From Halorubrum laminariae (GTDB taxonomy: Archaea; Halobacteriota; Halobacteria; Halobacteriales; Haloferacaceae), in the NCBI RefSeq assembly GCF_024494655.1, contig NZ_JANHDL010000002.1, forward strand, positions 434,001-498,000: a stretch of 64,000 nucleotides of DNA, in the 5' to 3' direction. Under the pieces are notes generated by a model. The model had not been told where the DNA came from, made no database searches, and saw only the letters and a program-made list of their open reading frames with translations. Both the position numbers and the translations under genes were made by a program. Positions 53,882-61,584 of this stretch are shown here, in pieces (the first letter of the stretch is position 1; each line of letters begins with the position of its first letter).

Positions 53882-54748
53882 TTACTCCGTGAGTGTGAGC
53901 GAGCCGAGAGTCACGAACAGAGCCTCCTCCGTCCGGACGACCTCGCTCGCTTGTGCCGGGATCGTGTTCAGCCAGAGGTCGAACCCCGGATCGGGTTCGA
54001 CCGGGCGACCGTCGGCGACGGCCGTCCGAATGTCGTCGGGCGAAAGCCCGAGCATCTCCGGAAGCCCTCGCTCGGGCGCACCGAAGGCGACGGTGTATCC
54101 GCCAGCCGTCCGTGCGTCCGAGACGACGTCGCCGAGCCGCGAGACGGAGAGTTCTTCTCCGTGTCGCGACGTCGCGACGGTCAGTCCGTCGCCGGCGAGT
54201 GCTTCCGATAGATCCGCGTCCACAACCTGGAAACCGTCCTCCGGCTTCCCGGTGATGCGGGCGCGGACCGGTTCTCTCGAAGAGACCCTGATGGTGACGC
54301 GCTCCCCCCGCTCGACCTCCATTCCGGAGGGAACGAGCAGGGAGATTGGGTGTTCCCGCAGCGGGGAATTGACCCGGACGCGGCCTTCAGGTCCGACCTC
54401 GGTCACGAGTCCCTGTGTTTTCGACTCTCCCCCGCTCGGGGTCGAGCCGGTCCGCCACGGCACGCGGAGCGGCGGAAGCACGCCGGCGTACCGGAGTTCG
54501 TCGCGCTCCCCCCAGAGATCCTTTCGGAGCTCCGGCGGAGTCGCAGCGTACCCCAGTACGGTTCGAACGTACTCACCGTCCCGTCGCCGTTCGCCTTCCC
54601 TGTCGGGGAAGACGACCAGTCGATCCGCCCGGAAGACCGCCGCCGCGCGGGCGACGTAGCCGAGTTTGCGAGTTGCCTCGCGATCGTCTTCGGCTTCCCG
54701 GACGACCGAAGACGGAACGCAGATCGTGAGTCCGTCTTCGGTACGCAT
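53882..54748 (-). CDS. SPOUT-type RNA methyltransferase
   Basis: 288 residues. Trefoil-knot methyltransferase fold related to archaeal/eukaryotic rRNA uridine N3 methyltransferases: N-terminal VPSSVVREAEDDREATRKLG, an inserted OB-like domain and the knot region TVAFGAPERGLPEMLG, DLWLNTIPAQASEVVRTEEA. Its place at the head of the S10 operon, before uL3, is conserved in archaea and suggests an rRNA target. The exact base is unknown. Confidence 0.9.
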   Translation of the reverse strand: MRTEDGLTICVPSSVVREAEDDREATRKLGYVARAAAVFRADRLVVFPDREGERRRDGEYVRTVLGYAATPPELRKDLWGERDELRYAGVLPPLRVPWRTGSTPSGGESKTQGLVTEVGPEGRVRVNSPLREHPISLLVPSGMEVERGERVTIRVSSREPVRARITGKPEDGFQVVDADLSEALAGDGLTVATSRHGEELSVSRLGDVVSDARTAGGYTVAFGAPERGLPEMLGLSPDDIRTAVADGRPVEPDPGFDLWLNTIPAQASEVVRTEEALFVTLGSLTLTE

Positions 54749-54784
54749 CGTGGCGAGACTGTACTCCTCGATTTCGGATGCCGT

Positions 54785-54796
54785 GGTAAAAGGGTA
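54785..54796 (-). promoter_or_regulatory. Probable promoter of the ribosomal operon
   Basis: TACCCTTTTACC on the minus strand, about 40 bases before ATG 54748; this would leave a leader of about a dozen bases. No better TATA candidate is nearer. Confidence 0.45.
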
Positions 54797-54921
54797 GCGG
54801 TCCTACTTCCGGGCTGTGTGGCGTTCACACGGCCCCTGACCGGCGATTCGGCCTCGCGAATCGAGCGAACGCGTCGCACGGACAGCGATTGACCGACCAA
54901 TTGCGATGCGCGGGCTAAACC

Positions 54922-56220
54922 TCAGGCCGGAACGAGTCGAACTATCGGCGCGTCCGCGTCGTCGACGGCGACGTAGAGGTGTCCGGACATCGGCTCGACC
55001 GCGAGCGCTCGCACGCGCCAGTCGCGGTCGGAAAGCAGTGGCTCGCGTTCAGTGACGGTCGCGCCCGTTCCCTCACCCTCGACCGTGAACCGACCGAGGT
55101 ACTGCGCGGCGAGCGTGCCGGCGAACAGGTTGCCGCGCCACTCGGGGAAGGCATCCCCGTCGTAGAAGACGGCTCCGCTCGGCGGGAATCCGCCCGAGCC
55201 GCACGGCCAGTAGTGGACCGGCGCGACCACGTCTCCGCGCTCGCGGTGGCTCGGGGCGACCCGCTCGTCGGTCCCGTAGTGACACGCCTCGCTGGTGACC
55301 GGCCACCCGTAGTTGCCGCCGCGTTCGATCGCGTTGATCTCGTCGCCGTCGCGCTCACCGTGCTCGCACTGCCAGATCCGTCCCGTTTCGGGACGGACGG
55401 TCATCGCCTGCGGGTTCCGGTGGCCGTAGCTGTAGAGCGCGTTCGCTGCGTCCGGATCGTCGACAAAGGGATTGTCCGGATGCGGGTCGCCGTCGGCCGT
55501 CAGCCGGAGCGTCGACCCGAGTTCGTTCGAGCGATCCTGTGAGACGTGGTCCGGACCGAACGCCGTGTCCCGGCGGTCACCCACCGTGACGAACAGCGCA
55601 CCGTCGGGGCCGAACGTCGCCCGCGACCCGAAATGCTGATCCGAGTCGAGAAACGGCTCCGCGACGTGGATCGTCTCGAAGTCGTCAAGCGCCGTCGACT
55701 CCGCGTCGAGTCGAAGCCGCCCGCTCCCGACGTGCGTCGCCGCCGCGCCCGAATCGTCCGCCGCCGCATACGTGAGATACACCCTCCGGTCGTCCGGATA
55801 CGTCGGATGGACCGCGACATCGAGCAGCCCGCCCTGACCGCGCGCGTACACCTCGGGCACCCCCGCGACGGGATCGGTCGTCCCGTCTGCGGGGTCGAGG
55901 AGCGAGAGTCGACCGGGTCGCTCCGTCACCAGCAGCCGACCGTCGCCGGGAAGGAACGCGAGCCCCCACGGGTTCTCGAACCCCTCCGCGACGCGATCGA
56001 CCGCGTATCTCACGTCCGCGCCGTCGTCGTCGGGCGAATCGGCGTCGGACGCGTCGCCGTTGGAACCGTCATCGCCGTCCCCGTCCTCGTCCGATGCGTC
56101 GGCGTTCGGGTCGTCAGAGTCGCCGCCGAGACAGCCGGCGAGCGAGAGCGTCGCGAGGCCGGCGGTCGCTCGGAGTGCGGTGCGTCTGTCGGCGCGCGGT
56201 GAGGTATCGGGGTTCGTCAT
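54922..56220 (-). CDS. PQQ-type sugar dehydrogenase lipoprotein
   Basis: 432 residues. Tat signal with ADRRTALRATAGLATLSLAG then C, a lipobox (LAGC at about 30-33), and an acidic linker of ~35 residues, so it is exported folded and lipid-anchored. The catalytic part is the glucose/sorbosone dehydrogenase beta propeller: NPWGLAFLPGDGRLLVTERP, GQGGLLDVAVHPTYPDDRRV, GHRNPQAMTVRPETG and EINAIERGGNYGWP. It would oxidise aldose sugars outside the cell with a PQQ-like cofactor. Monocistronic. Confidence 0.92.
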   Translation of the reverse strand: MTNPDTSPRADRRTALRATAGLATLSLAGCLGGDSDDPNADASDEDGDGDDGSNGDASDADSPDDDGADVRYAVDRVAEGFENPWGLAFLPGDGRLLVTERPGRLSLLDPADGTTDPVAGVPEVYARGQGGLLDVAVHPTYPDDRRVYLTYAAADDSGAAATHVGSGRLRLDAESTALDDFETIHVAEPFLDSDQHFGSRATFGPDGALFVTVGDRRDTAFGPDHVSQDRSNELGSTLRLTADGDPHPDNPFVDDPDAANALYSYGHRNPQAMTVRPETGRIWQCEHGERDGDEINAIERGGNYGWPVTSEACHYGTDERVAPSHRERGDVVAPVHYWPCGSGGFPPSGAVFYDGDAFPEWRGNLFAGTLAAQYLGRFTVEGEGTGATVTEREPLLSDRDWRVRALAVEPMSGHLYVAVDDADAPIVRLVPA

Positions 56221-56316
56221 GGCGGGGCCGTCAGTCCGTATCGACCGGTGGAACGGGAACAGGATGACGCTTGCGACGAGGGGTCGCTGCGGGGGCGTCG
56301 TTCGGCGTTCGGAACT

Positions 56317-56324
56317 CTTATATC
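56317..56324 (+). promoter_or_regulatory. TATA-like box of tRNA-Gly
   Basis: CTTATATC, about 36 bases before the mature tRNA 5' end, as expected for a tRNA precursor with a short leader. Confidence 0.55.
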
Positions 56325-56356
56325 TCCGCCTCGGACTATGACCGAGTGCAGAGCAC

Positions 56357-56427
56357 GCACCGGTAGTGTAGTGGTATCACGCAACCTTGCCATGGTTGCA
56401 ACCCGAGTTCAAATCTCGGCCGGTGCA
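56357..56427 (+). tRNA. tRNA-Gly (anticodon GCC)
   Basis: Cloverleaf is complete: acceptor arms GCACCGG and CCGGTGC with discriminator A, anticodon arm GCAACC-TTGCCAT-GGTTGC with anticodon GCC, T arm around GAGTTCAAATCTC. 71 bases, no intron and no encoded CCA. The 3' 22 bases recur at 56515-56536. Confidence 0.95.
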
Positions 56428-56514
56428 TTTCTCGAACGAAGTGAGGGAAATCACCGGGTGATTTGAACTCAGAAAGACGCAGCGGCGAGCGAAGCGAGCC
56501 GACCGTCTTTCCCT

Positions 56515-56536
56515 AGTTCAAATCTCGGCCGGTGCA
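56515..56536 (+). repeat. Duplicate of the tRNA-Gly 3' end (att-like)
   Basis: Identical over 22 bases to 56406-56427, i.e. the T arm half and 3' acceptor strand, offset by 109 bases. A third, 12-base remnant TCGGCCGGTGCA is at 56643-56654. Such partial tRNA copies are left by site-specific integration and excision. Confidence 0.75.
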
Positions 56537-56561
56537 CTTCCTGCTGTCGTGCACCGCCCTT

Positions 56562-56640
56562 ACTCCCGTTCGCTGCTCGCGGTTACACCGCTCGCATCGA
56601 GGTGTTCGCTCCGCTCACACCTCGCCTCGCTCACGGGAGT
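56562..56640. other. Branched inverted-repeat structure
   Basis: Outer arms ACTCCCGT (56562-56569) and ACGGGAGT (56633-56640) enclose two hairpins: GCGGT-TAC-ACCGC (56579-56591) and CGAGGTGT...ACACCTCG (56598-56605/56617-56624). As RNA this would be a three-way junction. Confidence 0.55.
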
Positions 56641-56760
56641 CTTCGGCCGGTGCAATGTGTGAACGACGTGAGCAAAATCGCCGAGTACTTTGAACAGGTA
56701 GTGCGGTGGAGCGCACCGGAGGGTGCTCGATGAGCGCGACCGACCGCCACCCCGCACCGC

Positions 56761-56884
56761 GGCCTCACACCTCCCCAGCCTCGGTCGGCGGCGGCCGCGG
56801 AACCGCACTGCATCGCGGCCGCCGCCGACCTCCCTCGCGGTCTGCTCACACCCGCTTTGAAGCGGGTGCTCGCAGGCGCGCCAC
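56761..56884 (+). repeat. Dispersed structured intergenic element, copy C
   Basis: CACACCTCCCCAGCCTC box, a perfect 17-base hairpin (56783-56799 with 56814-56830, 14-base loop), CTCCCTCGCGG, GCTCA, a second perfect hairpin CACCCGCTT-TG-AAGCGGGTG (56849-56868) and CTCGCAGGCGCGCC. This is the clearest of three copies. It lies 45 bases downstream of the tRNA-derived repeats and just before the convergent peroxiredoxin gene. Confidence 0.78.
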
Positions 56885-56919
56885 CGCCAGACGCACTCGG
56901 CGGAGCCACAGCTTGTCCG

Positions 56920-57477
56920 TCAGCGGTCGGGGGTCCAGTCGCCGTCGTAGTTCACGCGCGGCCGATCGGCGTCGATCCCTATCTCACGGAGCGTCGCGGC
57001 CGCGCGCTGGACCGGTGCGGGGTCGGCGCGGTCGAGCGCGTCGGTCGTCGCCTCGGCAAAGCGAACCGTCCAGTCGGCGTCGATCACGACGCTCGCCCGG
57101 CGCGGGATGTCGGCGTGTCCCTCCCACGAGTCGGCGAGCAGACCGTACGACTCGGCGATTCCGCCGTGGAAGTCGGACACGACGGGAAACGGCAGGGCGT
57201 ACCGGTCGGCGTACGCGAAGCCCGCGTACAACGAGTCGCCGGTGACGGCGACGACAGCGAGGTCGTCCCGGCCGGTCCAGCCCGCGTCCGCGATCGCGAC
57301 GAACTCGGCTGTACAGGTCGGGACGAACGTCGCGGGCGCGAGACACAGGACGACCGCCTCGTGATCTCTGACGAGTCGGAACAGTTCCAGCTGCGCGGCG
57401 CTGCCGTCTCCGGTTTCGCTCCCCTTAGTCACCGCGGGAGCGGCGAAATCAGGCGCTTTGACGCCGACGTCTATCAT
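56920..57477 (-). CDS. Peroxiredoxin, AhpC/TSA-like
   Basis: 185 residues from ATG 57477 (MIDVGVKAPDFAAPAVTKGS). Thioredoxin fold; the peroxidatic cysteine is in APATFVPTCTAEF, a variant of the usual PxxFTxxC (Val instead of Thr at the active-site threonine position). VVAVTGDSLYAGFAYADRYA and FPVVSDFHGGIAESYGL are typical. Only one clear cysteine pair is seen nearby, so a 1-Cys mechanism is likely. GCATATTTG box about 29 bases upstream. Confidence 0.88.
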   Translation of the reverse strand: MIDVGVKAPDFAAPAVTKGSETGDGSAAQLELFRLVRDHEAVVLCLAPATFVPTCTAEFVAIADAGWTGRDDLAVVAVTGDSLYAGFAYADRYALPFPVVSDFHGGIAESYGLLADSWEGHADIPRRASVVIDADWTVRFAEATTDALDRADPAPVQRAAATLREIGIDADRPRVNYDGDWTPDR

Positions 57478-57694
57478 GGCGGCACCTGCGGTCGGCGCGA
57501 ACAAATATGCATCCCCAGCAGTAGTTCCGTCCCGATACCGGTCCCGTCCTCGTCACGCATCGCCGATCCGGATCGGTGGAAGTCAGACGATCCGAGTGAG
57601 CACACCGTGAAACGATCTGATTACAGCACGCTATGGCACCTGAGATCGCGTCTCACGGTGTAAGAGCTTTACCTGTTGGCGACCGAGGGGATGC

Positions 57695-58243
57695 GTGTTC
57701 GGCGCTCACGCCGCGACCGCGCTCGCCCTCGTCGACAGCTACGGCGCTGTCGCGATATTCGCCGTGTTCGCGCTTGAAGGCGCGCTCGTCGGCAAAGTGC
57801 TCCCGGCTCGGACGCTGTTCGTCGCGTCCGTCGTCGCCGTCGGCGTCGAGGCGGTCGCGGTGCTGCCGGTGTTCGCCGCGGCGGTCATCGGCGCGACGGT
57901 CGGCCAGTCAGTCGTCTTCACGGGCGTCCGCCGATTCGGCGTGGACCCGACCTCGCTCGCGATAGTCCCGATCGGCGCGGACCGACTCGACGGCACAACT
58001 CGCTGGTTCGACCGCTGGGGGCTGCCCGCGGTGGCGGCCTCGAACGCGGTCCCCGGCACGCGCGGGTGGCTCGCGGTCCCCACCGCGAACGCCTCGTCCG
58101 TCTCCGCGCCGCGGTTCGCCGCCGCGTCGCTCGTCGGCTCCGCCGCCTACGTCGGCGCGCTGCTGGCGGTCGGGATCGCGGTGGCGCTCGGGTTCGGAAG
58201 TGTCCTCGACCTCCTCGGTCCCGAGTGGGCCGTGGCGCTGTAG
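57695..58243 (+). CDS. DedA-like membrane protein
   Basis: 182 residues, GTG start. Four to five hydrophobic spans; YGAVAIFAVFALEGALVGKV with an acidic residue in the re-entrant region, and LPAVAASNAVPGTRGWLAVP, a form of the DedA/VTT motif (R near GxxxxP). DedA proteins are membrane lipid or ion transport-related scaffolds. An in-frame ATG start is not available; the nearby ATG at 57691 is out of frame. GCTTTACC lies upstream. Confidence 0.78.
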   Translation: MFGAHAATALALVDSYGAVAIFAVFALEGALVGKVLPARTLFVASVVAVGVEAVAVLPVFAAAVIGATVGQSVVFTGVRRFGVDPTSLAIVPIGADRLDGTTRWFDRWGLPAVAASNAVPGTRGWLAVPTANASSVSAPRFAAASLVGSAAYVGALLAVGIAVALGFGSVLDLLGPEWAVAL

Positions 58244-58341
58244 GGCCACGCTCGACGCCGTCAAACGGTCGCAGTCGGTCCCGATATACTGTCTCCCGAC
58301 GAGTCACGCGTCGCAAAATCGAGTCGCCGGCCGATCCGGCG

Positions 58342-59265
58342 TCACCCAGCGAGCGTCGCTTCCAACCGCTCGATCAGCGCCTCGTTGCCGACGTACAGCG
58401 GAACGCGGTCGTGGATCCCGCCGGGCTCGACATCGAGGATATCGCGGTCGCCGTCGGAGGCGGCTCCGCCCGCCCGATCGACGATGTACGCGATCGGGTT
58501 CGCCTCGAACTGGAGGCGGAGTTTCCCGTCCGGGGCATCGACGAGGGCTGGGTACGCGAACACTCCACCGTAGGTGAGTACTTGGTTCACGTCGCCGACC
58601 ATTGCACCGCCGTACCGCAGTTTCAGTTCTGATTCGACCTCGCGGGCGTAGTCGGTGAACTGGTCGGGCCAGTCGGGCACGCGCCCGCCGAAGCCGTAGA
58701 CGGTCGGCTCCGCGGGGAGAGTCAGGTCGGCGTCGACGATCGTGCGAGTGACTCCCGTGCCGTCGTCGTCGGATTCGACCACTTCCTCGCGCACGCTCGA
58801 CTCGTCGGCGACGACCATCGTCGTGATCGGGCCGTAAAGCACGTAGCCGGCGGCGACGAGGTCTCGACCGGTCGCGGGGAGCGGGGCGTCGTAGATCCCG
58901 ACGACGGTCCCCATGGCGTTGTTCGACCGGAGGTTCGAGGAGCCGTCGAGGGGGTCGATGGCGACCGCGTACGCGTCACCGCCGTCGCCGACCGCACCGC
59001 CGGCGTCGACGGCGGTCTCGCGCTCCTCGCTGACGAACGACCCGACGCCGGAGACCGCGGTGATCGCCTCGCCGAGCAGTTCGTCGGCGTACAGGTCGCC
59101 GGCCATCACGCTCTCGCCGGAGGCGTTTTCGGTGCCGCTTTCGACCCGGCGTCCGGGGAGGGCGGCACGGATCTCGGGGACGGTGGCCGCGACCGCGTCG
59201 AAGACCGCGTCGACGACGCTATCGGGAGGATCAGCGTCGCTCCCGGCGTCGCGAGACTCGCCCAT
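58342..59265 (-). CDS. fbp: Fructose-1,6-bisphosphatase, class I type
   Basis: 307 residues. Hydrolyses fructose 1,6-bisphosphate in gluconeogenesis. Metal and substrate sites: DPLDGSSNLRSNNAMGTVVG (key DPLDGSSN), FVSEERET, YGGAMVGDVNQVLTYGGVF, LRLQFEANPIAYIVDRAGG. Lies 3 bases after the aldolase gene, forming a two-gene operon acting on the same metabolite. Confidence 0.95.
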   Translation of the reverse strand: MGESRDAGSDADPPDSVVDAVFDAVAATVPEIRAALPGRRVESGTENASGESVMAGDLYADELLGEAITAVSGVGSFVSEERETAVDAGGAVGDGGDAYAVAIDPLDGSSNLRSNNAMGTVVGIYDAPLPATGRDLVAAGYVLYGPITTMVVADESSVREEVVESDDDGTGVTRTIVDADLTLPAEPTVYGFGGRVPDWPDQFTDYAREVESELKLRYGGAMVGDVNQVLTYGGVFAYPALVDAPDGKLRLQFEANPIAYIVDRAGGAASDGDRDILDVEPGGIHDRVPLYVGNEALIERLEATLAG

Positions 59266-59268
59266 CGG

Positions 59269-60072
59269 TCACGCTCCCGCGTCGGTTTCGGCGAGCGCTT
59301 CCTCGGTTGACGCCCCCTCGAAGACGACGAGTTCCAGCGCGTCGAGTATCGCGACCGGGTCGTCGCGCTGGAACACGTTCCGCCCCACCGCGAGCCCGGA
59401 TGCGCCCGCGTTCATCGCGGATTCGACGGTGCGGAGGAACGACTCGTCGTTTGTCTTCGAGCCACCGGACATGACCACGTCCGTTCGCCCAGCCATCCTG
59501 ACCGTCTCGCTCATCGCGTCCGGAGAGCCCGGGTACTTCACCTTCGCGATGTCCGCGCCGAGTTCGTGAGCGATCCGGGCAGCGTACGCGATCGTCCGGT
59601 CGTCGGTCTCGTTGCGGACGCCCTGCCCGCGGGGGTACGCCCACATAACGACGCCCATGTCGTGGTCGCGCGCGCCCTCGTGGATATCGCGGAACTCCTC
59701 CGCCATGCCGATCTCGTTGTTCGAGCCGCCGTAGAGCGTGAATCCGACGGCGTCGGCCCCGAGACTCGCGGCGTACTCCGGCGAACAGTTGACCGGCGTG
59801 TTCGGCTCACCCATCCAGAGGTTCGAGGTACCGTTCATCTTCAACAGCAGCGACGCCGCGTCCTCGTAGTCCGGGTAGTACGCCTCTGCAAGCCCCTTCT
59901 GTACGGCGATCGCCGTGACCGCGTCGTGCGTCGCCAGCTCAAACACCCGCTCCGGGTCGGCGGTGTCAGGGTTCGGATCGAAATCGACCGGGCCGTGTTC
60001 GAGCCCGTGGTCGTACGCGAGAATGAGTGCTTTCCCGTCTCGTGAGATGGCGTCGGCGGCGGTTGGAAGCAT
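59269..60072 (-). CDS. fba: Fructose-bisphosphate aldolase, class I (DhnA type)
   Basis: 267 residues. Schiff-base aldolase with DhnA fold: ILAYDHGLEHGPVDFDPNP, PVNCSPEYAASLGADAVGFT, catalytic lysine in ADIAKVKYPGSPDAMSE and phosphate loop MSGGSKT, GLAVGRNVFQRDDP. Either of two adjacent ATGs (60075 or 60072) can be the start. A CTTTTTGG element lies about 28 bases upstream. First gene of the fba-fbp pair. Confidence 0.94.
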   Translation of the reverse strand: MLPTAADAISRDGKALILAYDHGLEHGPVDFDPNPDTADPERVFELATHDAVTAIAVQKGLAEAYYPDYEDAASLLLKMNGTSNLWMGEPNTPVNCSPEYAASLGADAVGFTLYGGSNNEIGMAEEFRDIHEGARDHDMGVVMWAYPRGQGVRNETDDRTIAYAARIAHELGADIAKVKYPGSPDAMSETVRMAGRTDVVMSGGSKTNDESFLRTVESAMNAGASGLAVGRNVFQRDDPVAILDALELVVFEGASTEEALAETDAGA

Positions 60073-60075
60073 CAT

Positions 60076-60539
60076 CCGTGGTTCCAGTCACATTACCAAA
60101 AAGGCCTATGGTCGATTGGGTTGGCGGGGAGACGAACCGAGCGGTACACCGGTTCGAACTCCGTCCAATCACCGAAATATTCGATCAATAACTATCGAGG
60201 TAGTAAAGAACTACACATTATAATAGACGTTTTACATCTCGAGGGATGCGTCAGCGTACGTCTCGATGGCCCTTCCGTGACGAGGAGCGTCCGGTATCGG
60301 ACGCCCGCAACACTGAGACCGGTGTCAACACCGAGATCGTCGTCGATCCGCGACGGTCGACGGTGCGTGACGCAAGACGTTACACATCTTCCGCGGAACA
60401 ACCGAACCGCGGAATGGTCGGCAGACGGGTTCGTTCGACGCTCGGACGATGATTTCGACCCATCCATTGAGGAATTCTCGGTGACACGATCGATACGGCG
60501 GCCCTCCGGACCGACTGGAGATCGGTCGCCGTCGAACCC
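60076..60539. other. 464-base gap upstream of the UbiA gene
   Basis: Contains an AT-rich part with ATTATAAT at 60218-60225, a weak open frame at 60246-60452, and two similar 13-base strings, GACGTTTTACATC (60227) and GACGTTACACATC (60379). No TATA box is seen at the usual distance from the UbiA ATG, so the transcript may start near 60246 with a long leader. Confidence 0.5.
60246..60452 (+). CDS. Possible 68-residue ORF (weak)
   Basis: ATG 25 bases after ATTATAAT, which is leaderless spacing. The product is strongly Arg-rich (RQRTSRWPFRDEERPVSDAR), unlike the acidic proteins of this genome, so it may be a spurious frame on an untranslated leader of the UbiA gene. Confidence 0.25.
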   Translation: MRQRTSRWPFRDEERPVSDARNTETGVNTEIVVDPRRSTVRDARRYTSSAEQPNRGMVGRRVRSTLGR

Positions 60540-61481
60540 ATGGCTAGCAAAACGAACGATCCGGCGGCGCACGCGAACGATCTCGTCTCGCGGCGCGCCG
60601 AGGTGTCCGCGTCGATCACGCGCGCTGGCACCAGGATCAAAGACGTTCTGACGTACAGTTCCGCCTACCTCGTGTTCATCGCGATGATCGAGGTGTTGAC
60701 CGTGCATCTCGTGTTGTCGCTGCCGCTGAGTCCGGCCCCCGTCGTCGTCGGTCTGGTCACCTTCGCGGTGTACGCCGGTGACAGGATCGCCGACGCCGAC
60801 AGCGACGCGCTGGCGACCCCGGAGCGGAGCGCGTTCGTGACGCGCCACCGCGAGGCGTTGTCGCTGCTCACGGCCGGTTCCTACGGCGTCGCGATCGCGA
60901 TCGCGCTCACGGGCGGTCCGCTCGCGCTCGCGATCACCCTACTTCCCGGTGGGTTCTGGATCCTCTACGCCTCCGAGTGGTTCCCGACGCTCGGACGGCG
61001 GTTCAAGCGGCTGAAACGGATCCTCGTGGTGAACTCGACGATGGTCGCCTCGGCGTGGGCGATCGCGGTCGTCGGACTCCCGCTGGCGTTCGCCGAGGTC
61101 GCGGTCACGCCGCTCGCCGGGGTCGTGTTCGTCTACTTCCTCGTTGACACGTTCGTCAACACGGAGATCCCGAACGTGCGGGACGTGGAGGCCGACGCCG
61201 CTGACGGCGTCTCGACGTTGCCGGTCGTTTTCGGTATCCGCCGGACGCGACACGCTCTGTACGGGCTCGACCTGTTTCTCGTGGCGTTCGTCGGCCTGAC
61301 GCTCGCGTTCGGTCCCCTCACGGTCGCGCTCGCGGGAGCGATCCTCGTCGGGCTCGCGTACGCGCTCGTCCTCGCGTGGTTCGTCGGCCGGACGAACGCG
61401 CCCGGGCGGCTCGCCATCGCCGGTGAGACCAAACACCTCGTGGTGTTCGCGCTGCTCCTCGTCTCCACGACGGGGCTCTGA
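60540..61481 (+). CDS. UbiA-family prenyltransferase
   Basis: 313 residues, about eight membrane spans. The two Asp-rich Mg-diphosphate sites are YAGDRIADADSDALATP and DTFVNTEIPNVRDVEADAAD. UbiA enzymes attach isoprenoid chains to aromatic or lipid acceptors; in haloarchaea they serve menaquinone, ether lipid or C50 carotenoid synthesis. No neighbours identify which. Not an obvious lycopene elongase by context. Confidence 0.9.
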   Translation: MASKTNDPAAHANDLVSRRAEVSASITRAGTRIKDVLTYSSAYLVFIAMIEVLTVHLVLSLPLSPAPVVVGLVTFAVYAGDRIADADSDALATPERSAFVTRHREALSLLTAGSYGVAIAIALTGGPLALAITLLPGGFWILYASEWFPTLGRRFKRLKRILVVNSTMVASAWAIAVVGLPLAFAEVAVTPLAGVVFVYFLVDTFVNTEIPNVRDVEADAADGVSTLPVVFGIRRTRHALYGLDLFLVAFVGLTLAFGPLTVALAGAILVGLAYALVLAWFVGRTNAPGRLAIAGETKHLVVFALLLVSTTGL

Positions 61482-61553
61482 GCGCGGTCGCGACGATCCG
61501 AACGGGTCTCCACGAGACCCCGATACGCTTTTTTGCTGTCATTCGTCGGGTGA

Positions 61554-61561
61554 TTCATATA
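61554..61561 (+). promoter_or_regulatory. TATA-like box of the 7TM kinase
   Basis: TCATATAC, about 28 bases before GTG 61585, favouring that start over longer frames. Confidence 0.6.
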
Positions 61562-61584
61562 CACCGATACCGTGCGTACCTCAC

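Larger units (their letters stand above)
56428..56919. other. 492-base non-coding region: tRNA fragments, branched structure, element copy C
   Basis: Contains the 22-base tRNA-Gly 3' duplicate, a shorter third fragment, a branched inverted-repeat region and the third copy of the dispersed structured element. No reading frame here looks like a haloarchaeal protein. Confidence 0.6.

Noticed and set aside
56428..56760. Possible second tRNA gene in the tRNA-Gly repeat region
   Set aside because: Only the 3' half of the tRNA recurs; no 5' acceptor, D arm or anticodon arm accompanies it.
61423..61584. Upstream extension of the 7TM kinase
   Set aside because: Cys/Ser/Arg-rich and not membrane-like; a TATA-like box is 28 bases before the GTG at 61585.
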